Positions 46,483 through 57,892 of a stretch of DNA of 64,000 nt are shown in pieces. The position numbers and the translations under genes were made by a program. This DNA comes from Fomitopsis serialis (lineage: Eukaryota > Basidiomycota > Agaricomycetes > Polyporales > Fomitopsidaceae), in NCBI RefSeq assembly GCF_022376445.1, contig NW_025955036.1, positions 1 through 64,000 of the forward strand, read 5' to 3'. The number at the start of each line of letters is the position of its first letter. Position 1 is the first letter of the stretch. The notes beneath the pieces are model-generated. The model saw nothing but the letters and a program-made list of their open reading frames with translations, was not told where the DNA came from and did not search any database.

Positions 46483-48809
46483 TCATAGGCGGCTCTGAAG
46501 TGTCTCGTGCTCGAACACCGGCATGGCTCCCGCTTTCCGGTGCGCATCTTTGGCAAGGTCTTCGATGTATGCACGGAAGCTCTTAGGCCATATGATTTCT
46601 GGGCTCCACGCAATGAATACGACTAGTCTGTGGAGGCCTCAACGATAAGCTCCGCTTGTGTGTCTCTATACAAGTTGAGGCTCACCGCCATCCTGATGGA
46701 TCTAACGCATCATCCGATTGATCGTGACCCTTGAGGGCATGTATAGCCTCAGACACGAAGCCGGGCTCAACAAGCCACATTGACTCTTCACTGTGGTCAT
46801 CCGAGAGCATCAAAACGCGCCCGGGCTTCGGCAGTTTCACGTTCGGTGATGAATGGACGTTGCACCCTAGGTCGACGTGGAACCACTCGAGGCCAAGTCT
46901 GTCCGGGTCCTCCCAGAGCAGCTGCTCTACGGGCTTGAGACCGGGCCTATTGACGGTTGTGGGTCCGAGGCCGTTAGAGAGCTGGAGGAATTGTTTGTAA
47001 TCCTCCGGAAGCTGCACGCCGAGCCGTACTTCCGCCTTGTGGATCGCAGAAGGCGACGCCGGTGGCTTCAGAAGCTTCTCATCTTGATCCCATTTCAGGA
47101 CATCCAGCATTGGAAGAAGCGACGGCAGAGGAGCGAGGGAAACCCTCTGAGCGATTGAGTGTCGCTGTTCTTCGACCGCCGCGGACGTTTCTGGAAAAGA
47201 CAACAGAGCTCGTCTTACGATGGCGGCGTCACGTTCAGCATCATCGCTGCTACGCCCAGTCGCTTCGGCAACCACTCCATTTATGGCAAGCTTGACAACT
47301 TTCGGCCAGTGTTCGAGTTGTGCACTCCATACGTCGGGCGTCGCAGTTCGGACGCTGTGATAGGAAGGTCAGCTCGTGATGTCAGCGAAGAACACAAGAC
47401 ATACAGGGAAGACAGCCACAGGTGCGCCTCGTTCTCCCAACCTGCGTCAATAGCCATGGAGATGGCTCCGGCAAGGGAGTACGGCGGTAGTGTCCAGTTC
47501 TCATCATCAAGCCGCATGCGAACTTTGACAGATTCGAGGGTGTCTCCCAGGTCTTCGATAGATGGGTACCACTCGGCGTTCTGGCTGGCCTTCTCCCATT
47601 TCTCTATCTCGTCTTCGGATGGGGCGTCCCACGGTAGCGCGGGTCTCTGCGCGGAGTAATGCCAGACGAGTTCCAGCGCTCGTCCGTCGATCGCATCCAT
47701 GAGGACCTTGAACTTGGCGTTATCGGGGAACACGGAGAGCAAGGTGAGCATGAGCAAATTGCAGCTGGATACGAAACCTTCGAGGCCCAAGCGGACGGCG
47801 AACTGAGTGACCGAACTTGGTAAGTTTTCTGCTTCTGATAGAGGGGTTTCTGCGATCTTATCTGCCAACTCGGTTGCGGCGTCGGTGGATGGCGGCGATG
47901 ATGACGAGGGAGTGTCGTCTTGTCCTCCGTCGTCTCTAAGCGGACGGCGGCTGTGCACGGGAAAGACGGAACAGGCCATATCGCCCTTCCATGCGGCTTT
48001 GAACAAGAATGCAAGGGATGTCAATGTCTTCTCCGCGCTACTAGCCGTCCATAGGTAACCTTCAATGCATATTAGCGCAGTATACACGTCTGCTGTCATA
48101 TCCTCATACCGTCTCTTATAATCTCGATGTCCTCCCAAAGTGGCCCGTCGTTTTCTGGAGTCGAGTCGGTATTGCCCCGGGCCCTAGAATGTGTCCTACC
48201 CCCTGAGACTTCAACTGATATAGAAGAGATGCGCCTGCTGCTTGTCAGACCTGTGGATATGATAACTACCGGAGGAAGATATTGAGATACAAATATCACG
48301 GGTCACATAAGTCACCTTACGCAATCGACCTGAACCAGTAGCGATGATCTCGCGATGGTCATCATACTAATCGGGGTCAATGAGCACGGCCTGACCACGC
48401 TGCCAGTGAGAACGCGACATACGAGTGTTTGGACGATAGTAGAGCAAGTGCTCTGTTGGCATTGCGGCTCCCCTTGCTGCCCGGGAATGAACAAAGCATC
48501 ATAGCTGCGGCACGGGTAGGGATAAAGCAATGAGCATCGATCAGAGTTTAACACACCTCTTACTCTCGTATTGTCTCAGAAACGATTCGGCGGAGACGAC
48601 CGTCGCTCGTTCGACGTGGGCGCCAACATCTTCGATTTGCGAGCTAGAGGTGGTGATATATGTCACTTCTTCACGAATGTGTAGCGTGTCCAAGAACTTG
48701 AAGGAGCCCGGGTCCAAGTCACTGCGAACGCGTACGGGTTACATGATAACTCTGAACTTGTATGGCAGTCGCAGCTCCTCCGGGAAAATGCTCACCCGGT
48801 GACTAGCAT
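46483..48809 (-). CDS. SMI1/KNR4 (SUKH) domain protein 2
   Basis: Exons 48809-48796, 48721-48557, 48504-48423, 48366-48321, 48250-48200, 48154-48110, 48059-47405, 47354-46686 and 46627-46483, giving 623 aa with no break. Exons 2, 3 and 4 (165, 82, 46 nt) have exactly the lengths seen in SUKH protein 1, so they are paralogues. Landmarks: SFKFLDTLHIREEVTYI, ALFIPG, LWTASSAEKTLTSLAFL, SUKH part LLKPPASPSAIHKAEVRLG and WLVEPGFVSEAI, C-terminal WPKSFRAYIEDLAK. Exon 5 is shorter and less similar, so this model is least certain there. Divergent from SUKH gene 3. Confidence 0.85.
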
Positions 48810-49586
48810 TGCAACTTTCGGTCTAGGAGTTGTCCGAGTCGGTTTGAGCTTATGATCCAAGAGCTTCCGAGGTGCTGGAAGGCCTTTGACTACGCTCTCT
48901 TCCATCGTCATTTATGTCGAGTCGATCGCTGCCAGTAGTAGGTGCCACTCAGTCTCCGAGTCAGGCTACGTCCGAGTCGTCCGTCGTCGTTTATGGAAGT
49001 GGCGGGCGAAAGCGAACCTCGACTCTAAGTAGTAAGAACAAAGTGCTATTAATAGTGCAAAATGGTCAATACCAGTTTGGTATTGGTTTGGTACGTACCG
49101 CTGGCCCGGGCTGTCAACGACTGTCATGGTCCAGGCAGTACTGTGACTGCGAGCGCTACTTACACTGTCACACAGGCGCTGAGCACCGCCTTCAACGTTT
49201 CTTAATTTCAACGGCTGCACCGTGCAAACTTTCAACGAAGTTGCGACTCATCGGACGCGAACTCAACGTCCAAGGCGCTGTCAGTGTTTGATTCGAGCGT
49301 CCATCTAACAAGGTGTGGTTCCTTCGTGTTATAAGAATGTGCGGTGCTCTGATTATCAGACGAGCAATGGAGGGCACTGTACTGTGTACTAGTAGGGCCG
49401 CGGGCGGTGGCCAGCGCAACCAGTGAACGTTTGAACGTTTTGAGGACAGCGATTTCTAGATCTATGCCACTGAAGGCTTCTGGCTTCTCATACATCACGA
49501 GGCACCAGGTCTTTAAAGGTGCAAACACAGATTGCTCGACGTCTCAACTTGATTCGCTTCTCCAAACTTCTGCATTCGTTTTCGCG
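48810..49586. other. Divergent promoter region of SUKH genes 2 and 3
   Basis: 777 bp between two oppositely transcribed paralogues. No coding signal recognised. Confidence 0.5.
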
Positions 49587-51929
49587 ATGTCTAACCTCTT
49601 TCAGCCAAAGACCGTGGTCTTCCTGGCATCTGAGTAGGTCCTGTCGCTGGCGTTCTGTAGGCATAGCGCGCTTATCGGAGGCTCTCCAATGCAGAGCGCT
49701 ACCTAACTCGAACGCACTGATACCTCTCAATGTCCTTCAGATCCGCGAGGATTCAACCTATCTGACTCTACAGGACTCGCAGCACGAGGCTGTTCGACGT
49801 CACTTCGAGTTGGGGCGAGCAGAGATTATATCCGTAAAGTCCTTCTTAGCTCAAACAGGTAGCGACAGGTCAGTCATTCGTTGTACTAACCGAGAGCCGT
49901 ATGCAATTTTAACGATGTCCTATCAGCTACGATCTTCTGTTCATACCTGGCACGACAGATGTCATGAATCTCAAGCTGGAGTCCTCCGCCAACCTTATAC
50001 AGACAATGGTATGTGCGCTGGACTGAATTAATCTACAGCTACTGACGTGACGACAGTATGGTGGTGGATTGGACATCATCGCTACGGGGAATGCCCGCCT
50101 CAGTAAGTGGACTATCTTTCAGTGTTCGGCGGAGCTACCACTTACCAATTCACAGTGCTTGCCGCTTCTGGCCTATTGAACGACAGAATTGCGTCTTCTG
50201 CATCGCTCGAGTTGGATGAAACACACACGAGTACGACATTCACAGGTTTGGCGAACTACAACTGACGTGTCCCACCAGAAATGGCGCGGGCGTGGGATTC
50301 TGAAGCCGCTGTCTTACGCGATGGTAAGCATCCACGACTTCATCGTAGCTATGAGAGTTAATTGTTGCGTCGATAGTCCAGTTTTGGACTGCTACCGACA
50401 CACCAGAGTCCCTGAGAACGGTCGGTATACTGTACAAAGCGGCTCGCCACGGTGACATAAGCGGCATCTTCCCGGGTTCTGTTTCGCGCAAGTTTCTGGG
50501 ACATTCATCCCGTCGCACGGATGACACGCTAGGGGTGACGTCTACCCCCGCTGCCATGACATCCGGCGAAGATCTTGCTGCAGAAGTAGCAGGTCTCTCG
50601 TCTTCCGACGCAGACAAGGTCGCTAACCTCGTATTCCATTTCGCCATCCGCTTGGGTCTCGAAGGCTTTACGGATGCGTGCAACTCCATCTTGCTGACGC
50701 TACTCAGCAGTTTCCCCAACGCGATCGAGAGCTTAGGTGACCCATGCTTGCGACCCATAGAGTTCATATGGGAAAGCTCCGGGCAGAGACCCACTGTATC
50801 ATGGAACACGCCTTCCGCAGAGGATCTTGATATCTGGGATCGCGACATCCGCGACAGCTACAAACTCGTTGCCGAAGAAGACCGCGACGATATCCTCGAG
50901 TCCATCAAGCTCCGCATAGGCATCGATAACGATTGGTACCTCACGCCTTACACTCTGGCGGGTGCGATCGTGATGGCGCTCGATGCTGGCTGGGATGAGC
51001 AAGCTCGTCAATGGACGCTAAAATTGTACGAAGCTTGACCCTCATAACGTTGCAGTGGATTCCGACTGACATCGACACTCAGAGTACAAGACGCTTGCAA
51101 AAGCCACATGAATGACGTCTGGACATTCGACATCGCGAGGTGGCGACCGTTGGTTAAGCTCTGCAGGACAGGCATCGTGGCCGAAGTTAGCGGGCGCACA
51201 ACTGAACGGGCTAGTCGTGATGCGGAGCTCGTGAAGCAGGCGTTGCACTCCTTCCGTTCCACGACTACCCCTGCCGCCGGCCGATCTCAACAACACACCT
51301 CTGCACAAGAGATCGATGACCTCCCTTGGAGCTCGCTCGTACCCATGCTCGAAGTCCTGAAGTGGGAACAGCACGCCACGCTGCTGAAGCCTCCCGCTTC
51401 CTCGTCTGCCATCCAAGAAGCAGAGCAGCGGCTCGGCGTCGAGCTTCCCGAGGACTACAAGGGATTCCTCCTCGTCTCCAATGGCATCGAATTCATGCCA
51501 TCCATCGACTCCCCAGGACTCATGTCAGTGGAAGAGCTCGAATGGCAGGCAGCGGATGAACTCGGCTTGGACGCTTTCCGCGTTGACCTAGGGTGCAAGA
51601 CTGACCCTGCCGAGTACGAGCGCTTGCCAAAGATGGACCGCGTGCTGGTCATCTCGGACCCGGAATGCGAGGAGCAAGTGTGGTATGTGGATCCGGAGAC
51701 CGTTACAGAGGCGATCCGAGTCCTCAAGGCGGAAGGACGGAGCGACGAGGTTGTCGGACAGCCTGGGTGGCGGTACGTTACACAGTTGGCAAGATGCGAC
51801 CGATGCTGACATTAGTTCTACAGGGCGGTCTTCTGGGTGAGTCACATGCCGGACCTGAGATGGCTGAAGAGTATCCGCGAGTTTATGGAGGGTCTTGCGC
51901 GCAAGGCCGACAAGGCAGGTACAAAGTGA
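49587..51929 (+). CDS. SMI1/KNR4 (SUKH) domain protein 3
   Basis: Exons 49587-49633, 49695-49868, 49927-50008, 50057-50102, 50156-50230, 50279-50323, 50377-51025, 51083-51772 and 51824-51929, giving 637 aa with no break. Exons 3-5 (82, 46, 75 nt) keep the lengths of the paralogues. The N-terminal motif is slightly changed (ALIPLNVLQIREDSTYL). The helical middle part FWTATDTPESLRTVGILYKA is followed by FAIRLGLEGFTDACN. SUKH part: LLKPPASSSAIQEAEQRLG, FLLVSNGIEFMPS, VWYVDPETVTEAI. C-terminal WLKSIREFMEGLARKA. It is the only plus-strand SUKH gene and points towards the nuclease gene at 52982. Cytosolic by lack of signal peptide. Confidence 0.87.
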
Positions 51930-52981
51930 GGATTATCCAAGTTTTGCGACACTTTCCGCCAACCGTGTTACCGATGCGGGTTCCCACTACTGCACCTCCA
52001 AGGCTGATAAAATAGTGTCGTGTGGGTGAATGTCATTACTCGTAAACAATTGGGCATACTGCGAGATTGAAGACAGGGATATATTAGGGGGTGAGTTGCG
52101 GCCTGCTTTCCCAGCTTCCTGTGCCAGCGACTCGATATGTACCCTGAGGTTCTTATTCCGTTGCAGCTCCGGAGCCTAGCCTGTGATTCACTGTCACACT
52201 GGTCAAGAAATCTTCGAGAAGTATGCGCAGCGCACTTTATAAAGGTCCGCGGCGTTTCGCAACCTCAAAAGACATACTTACATCGCGAGCGGCCAACTCG
52301 GAAAGTCTTGAGTTCAAGTAGCGATCAGATCACGATCGTACTACGCGGGCGCACCCCAGTATATTTACGACAAATATGGCAACCCCGACTACCCGTTTGG
52401 AGGCCGGTCGCAGCTGGTCGCCCAGGGATGATCTAAGTGGCCTTTATGTGAGTCGCAGTTGAGTCGCAGTTGAGTCGCAGCTTCAGGATCTTGATAACGC
52501 TCTTGCTAGCTTCTGAGGTTAAACGTTGAAGGCCCAGGTTGAAGAGGCTGTGATGTGTCGTGAGCGAACTTGAACGGTTACTGTGTTTCCATCCAGTACC
52601 ACCAGTGTGCACATCGTCAACGTTACCGTCTCAGTGGACTCGAAGCCCAGGTCTGTCAGTACGGCGGTTATGCAATCATGCCGCCGGACTAGTGAGGCTT
52701 ACTTTGCGCCCGACTCGGCGCATCCGTTTCGGTGGGTGGCTCTGATACATCTGCTTTATTGAACATCGTAGCGCCACTACGCAGCTGTATTGTGAGTGTT
52801 TCAGTGTCTCTTTGAATTGATCTCATGCCGATAGCACATGCAGAACGTCCAGCTTCTCCTGGGGAAACGCTCTCCCCACGCGTTATAAAGCTCTACGGTC
52901 GATGGCTGGACTTCAGGCTGGTCCTCTACTTCGACGTCCCACCTTCAGCGATCTTACTCGTCTCCATTCCTATTTCTCTCC
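51930..52981. other. Intergenic region with SUKH exon relic
   Basis: Between SUKH gene 3 and the first nuclease gene. Holds a SUKH C-terminal exon relic (52085-52170) and a small triple repeat of GAGTCGCAGTT at about 52450-52480. Otherwise no gene seen. Confidence 0.5.
52085..52170 (-). pseudogene. Relic of a SUKH-gene last exon
   Basis: The minus strand reads APELQ..KNLRVHIESLAQEA.KAG, very close to the last exon of SUKH gene 4 (WAPELQWYKNFRVYIESVAQQAEKAG at 54526-54640). The DNA match covers about 80 bp. No SUKH domain or other exon remains nearby. It is evidence of a fifth, lost family member. Confidence 0.65.
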
Positions 52982-54113
52982 ATGGCGCGCATTGTAATCG
53001 TACTTACCCTTCTTTACTTATGTTATGCTGCCGCAGCCACTGCAGTTCTCCCCGGTGCATGCAAGGTCAGACGTGGAGGAACAACTGCGCCTCTTGCTGC
53101 ACGTGCTTGCGGCCGCGAGGTTGGCAACGATGACAAACTCGGACACGATCTGTATGTTCTCCGTGGAGCCATTCTTCCTAGACTGATAGCAGTGGTCAGC
53201 AGGAGGCACGAGGATCAGGTTCTCAACGAGCACATACTGGACTCAGGTCATCACATCCGGACCATCTACGGGAACGCCTCTGTCCCTTGGGAGGATGGAG
53301 AGGGAGTCCGTATACATGTGCTTTCGGAGCGTGAAAACCCACAAGTTGTCTTCAAGTGCAGCGAGATGAAGGAAGTTTGCGTACTACCTTTCATCCAAGT
53401 ACGGTATTCATAGCACTCATCATGCGGTTTTCATTCACAGCAGAATATGTGCTACGGGATCACATGTATGTGCAGCAGTTCCTATGACAAACCGATGTGC
53501 ACCTGACCATATAGACAGGCAGAGAGCTCCCTGATACGTTGACCAAGCATTCCGCCGGGAAGGAGCCTGATGACGCACGCAAGAGAAACAAATGCGGGTC
53601 GAAGAAGCCGAACCGCTGCAGCAAGGATTTCGGAGGGTAAGTGCAATTTATCTTCAGAGTGACCACGTCACTCAAGTTCCTATGTGTGGACAGCACGGGA
53701 AAAGGACCCTCGGGTATGAGTTGTGACGAATACCCCTTCGCTACTACGCTGGAAGGGCAGCAGGATCCGAGCAAATCAGTTACGAGTGAGTAAACAAATG
53801 TGTCTTTCATCCACCAAGAGCTTCCGCCCTGACCTCTCATGATGTCTTAGGATGTGTTCCCCAAAGAGAGAATAGTAGTAAGATTGTTCATCAAACAAGC
53901 AAACAATGCCGTCATTGATCTATTTATCCAGTCCAAGGTGGAACACTCGGCGTGGTGAAGAAATATGGCGACGGCACTGCATTCGACGTACTGTTCGATT
54001 TCGGCGCCGGCCCGGTTCGTGCATCCAGCGGAGGAGGGGTAGACTACTGCAAGGCTAAGTTGCACACAGATTCTGTGTGCCAGCAGACAGATACATGGCA
54101 ACAGAATAGTTGA
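52982..54113 (+). CDS. Secreted NucA/NucB-type deoxyribonuclease 1
   Basis: Exons 52982-53151, 53203-53380, 53441-53465, 53519-53636, 53694-53785, 53851-53877 and 53932-54113, coding 263 aa with no break. A clear signal peptide (IVIVLTLLYLCYA) points to secretion. The C-terminal part has the NucA/NucB signature: CDEYPFATT near residue 175, then a V-P-x(4)-N..QGG segment. The N-terminal half (CKV.RGGTTAPLAARACG, TIYGN, VPWE, RIHVLSER) is a separate region shared with the gene at 57893 and unknown to me. NucA/NucB enzymes cut DNA; in bacteria such domains also occur as toxin tips. It is flanked by SUKH genes 3 and 4. Confidence 0.85.
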
Positions 54114-54525
54114 GCTTGTATTGAATACCTGTGTTTCAGTTCTGCGATACGGTTCAACGAAGCCTGACGGCCATTCGGAATGGAGGTCTCAGAGCTGTTT
54201 CGAGTCGTAGCGCGAGGCAGTTACATAGCAAGCTAAACGTGTCCGTGACGGATGTTGAGCGGGAGTGGTACTCGTTGCGATCCATTTCGACGTCCTCTAC
54301 CGGCTGATTTTAGGGGGACATCTGCTCAGTCTCGCCGAGCTTCCCTGAGACCCTGTGTATGATGTTACGTAGAGGCAACAGCACGACACATCCCGGGCAT
54401 CGGACCGTGCCTTCCACCACAACGCGCTAGATTGCGGGTCGGTCGAATGGGAATATGCGGGAAAGTTTCGCATTACCCTTGGGTGCAAGATGCTCCGCAC
54501 ATTACTACAAACATGTCGGAATATA
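54114..54525. other. Convergent intergenic region
   Basis: Between the 3' ends of nuclease 1 and SUKH gene 4. No gene seen. Confidence 0.5.
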
Positions 54526-56811
54526 TTATACATCGAGTTGTGCACCCGCCTTCTCGGCTTGCTGCGCCACCGACTCAATATAAACCCTGAAGTTCTTGTA
54601 CCACTGCAGCTCCGGAGCCCAGTGGAGGAAGAAAACCGGCCTAGGACGAAATGAGTCGTGAAGACAGCTAAGAACGCCTGCAGTACCCACCGCCATTCGC
54701 GTTCCCCGACCGACTCATCCGACCGGCCCAAGCCCTTGAGCGCCTGGATCGCTTCGGCGACCGTGTCAGGCTCGACGTACCACATCATCTCCTCGCCGGG
54801 CTCCGATATGGTCAGCACCCGTTTCATACTAGGGAGTTGTTCTTCCTCTGCAAGATCCACTTCACATCCGAGGGTCACGCGAACCCAGTCCAGGCCGAGG
54901 TCGTCGGGGCTCTCCCAGCACAAGTCTTCGACACGTTTGAATCCGGGCACATCGATCGACAGGTCGTTCGTGCCATTCGAAATGAGCAGGAAGTCCTTGT
55001 AATCAGATGGAAGCTCAACGCCCAGGCGTTGCTCGGCCTCGCGGATAGCCGACGGAGAGGCGGGCGGGCGGATAATCGTCTCATAGATACCTTCCAGCTT
55101 GAAGATGTCAAGCATACGCACCAGCGCCGGCCACGGGGCCTCGGCGAACCTCTGCGCGGTCGCGCGCTGCTGTTTTTCGACCACCGCTGATGTCTCAGGG
55201 AAATCGAGAAGCGCTTGCTTGATGGTGCTTGCGTCTTGCTCTGCCTGCGTCGCGGTGTGGCCGGTGATCTCGGCCACGACGCCTGTGAGGGCGAAGTCGA
55301 CGAGCGTTCGGCATGCTCCGACCTGGGAGGGCCATAGGAAGTCCTGCACCATGGCGCCCTGTACACTACACCTAGTTCAGTTCACGTGGAGTGATGTGAA
55401 AGAAACGCTACCCACAGCATGGCCATCCACTGACGAGCTTCGTTGACCCAGCCCGCCTCTACTGCCATCACAATTGCACCTGGAGTGGTGTACGGATAGA
55501 GCAGCCGATCCCTGCCGAGCGACACGCGGACCTTGAACGACTCGAGAAGATCGAGCCGATCCTCTTCTCCAGACGGGATCCGGTAGTTCTCGCGTCTGTC
55601 CCGATCCCATGTGTCCAGTTCCTCTGGTGCGACTTCCCATGGGAGCATCGGTCGCTCGCCAGCACTTCGCCAGACACATTCAAGGGGCATGACTCCATGC
55701 GCTCCGAGCGTGGTGTACAGGTTCGGGAAGACCGCCAACAGGGATTGTATCACCGCGTTGCATGACGCTACGTGCCCCTCCAGGGCTAGGCGAAGGGCGA
55801 AGTTCGCGACGGGATCGACAAATTGTTTCGTTTCTGCCCGTGAGTGCTGAGCAATCATACGAGCGATATCTGCGGCAGGTGTGGCGGAGGGCATCGGGAC
55901 GGAAGGACTGTCATGTTCACCGCGTTCCTCGAAGGCGTGCACCGGGAACTGCGCGGGTATTCCGCCCTTCGAGTCGGCTTTGTACAGATATGCGAGGGAG
56001 CTGAGTGTTGTAGCAGAATCATTGGCCGTCCAAAAGAATCCTGTCAAGGCATGCCAATCAGAGCCAGCATCGTGACATAGAATCTAGTACTGACTGTCGC
56101 GGACGATCTCGTCACCTCGCCACCCAGCAGCGAGGTCTAACAGAACAATGAGAAACAAGAACAGGCGAGCTTGTCGATTACCTACCACGGTAGTTATCAT
56201 CGAGAGCAAGAGAAGCAGACGAAGCGACACTTTCTTTAAGGATGCCAGAGGCAGCGAGCACTGGCATAGAGTCAGTGAGTAGAATAGTCTTACGATAGTG
56301 CTGATGCTCTTACAGAGTCTGCCGACACCAGTGGCAAATACCTCTACGCCCTCGCGATACTTGAGACTCCATCAGTCCATGTAACTACGTTTGTTGCATG
56401 ACACGTACCAGTGATCGGATGACAGCGATCCACGAAGAGTCCGCTTTTAGGTCACCCACATGCCCCGGTATAAAGACTAGCTTGGGGATCAGCCTGCATC
56501 GCACGTCACTCAACATAGAAGGGTGGTCAGGGACTGAAGTACTGACCCGTCGTGTTCGCTTCGTTCGACGTATGTGTGGGCATTGACAAGGTCTCCTTGT
56601 TGCACGTAGCGACGGATATGTTCTACGTGCGATCCGTCCATATACAGATATGTAGCAGTCTCGCGGATCTTGAGCGTATCCAGGAACAGCAACGAGGTCT
56701 CGGTGAGTTCGCTTGCATCAAGGGTCAAAGTCGTGAACGAAGGCGAACTAGTAGTACTAGCACTACTCACCTCGAGACCACCACGATAGCTTCCGTTTTT
56801 GATTCAGTCAT
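54526..56811 (-). CDS. SMI1/KNR4 (SUKH) domain protein 4
   Basis: Exons 56811-56771, 56711-56547, 56493-56409, 56359-56314, 56260-56186, 56136-56095, 56040-55416, 55371-54691 and 54640-54526, giving 624 aa with no break. Exon lengths 165, 46, 75 and 42 match SUKH gene 1. Landmarks: SLLFLDTLKIRETATYL, LVFIPG, FFWTANDSATTLSSLAYL, ADIARMIAQ, FALRLALEG, SUKH part IIRPPASPSAIREAEQRLG and MWYVEPDTVAEAIQAL, C-terminal WYKNFRVYIESVAQQAEK. It sits between the two nuclease genes: convergent with nuclease 1 and divergent from nuclease 2. If the cluster is a toxin/immunity set, this gene is the best partner for nuclease 2. Confidence 0.88.
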
Positions 56812-57892
56812 AGTAGGCGACTTGGATGAGTAGGACCAGACTTGATCCGGAGGATGCCAGTGGGGATGCTGCTGTCAGTGAGCGGCGGCCAGGAGTTTTG
56901 TAACTCGAAGGTTTGTGGAAGCTGTTTCGTTCGATGACAGGTAGATGGGCTGCGCATTGCACGGAACACTTAGCCGCATCCACAGCCTCGACTGCCATAC
57001 TTGCTACTGATGCTGCCACGGCCAACTCGGAGAACTTGTTGCCATGTTGAAACAAAGTTGATTGCAAGCCTGAGCGGAGGGGCACTGTATCACCCTCCTC
57101 CCCGATTTAGCAACGCTGTCGTTTGGCGCCTCGCCTTCTCCGACTCGCCACCGTGACCACTGACAACAGCGCTAGCGCTCTGGGCTGGTTCCTACCGTGT
57201 GCATACCCTCAGCGCTCACTTCCACTGCCTACTAGTAGCAGGCCTCAGCATTGTCTCAGAGTCGTCAACTGTCTCTGACGAGATGCAGCCCTCGGCTCGT
57301 TTACCACCACTGGACGTTCAGATAGACAGCTGCTGAATCCTGATGTACGCCGTCCTCATGATGAACTTCCTGTTCGTCTGGTCTTCACAATGATACGTAT
57401 CTGTCAGCTGTCGTCGTCAAGAACTTGTTGAGCGCTCATGTGTTGGCGGTAGGTACTGATGCAGATGATTCAGTGAACTCCTCTTCCTCTATGTTATATC
57501 CCCAATTCAAGTTTGGCAAGTTACAGCCCAGCAGCATAAATGTTATCACCTCAAAAATGCATACGCCGTGGTAGCAACCCTGAGCCCGTGTGTTGTTAGT
57601 TGAGCTCATCATTATGATCTCGTTCTTGTGCAAATTTGCAGCATCTGTTGACCGCTACCGTAGATGCCAGTGGTATACAGTGTGACTGAAGTGTCGGAGA
57701 TGCATCGAATGTGGAACTTGAAAGGACAGCCCCGGACAGTGCGGCGGGTGCACTCACCGTTACTTGGAACGCCCTCACGAAGGCGCGCATGCACTATTAA
57801 AAACCAGAGTACCATAGCCAAACCTCAGGCTGGTCCTTCCCCCCACGTAATATCTCGAATCTTTTCTAATACTTCCTATTCGACTTCTCTTG
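56812..57892. other. Divergent promoter region of SUKH gene 4 and nuclease 2
   Basis: 1.1 kb with no coding signal. Likely holds both promoters. Confidence 0.5.
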
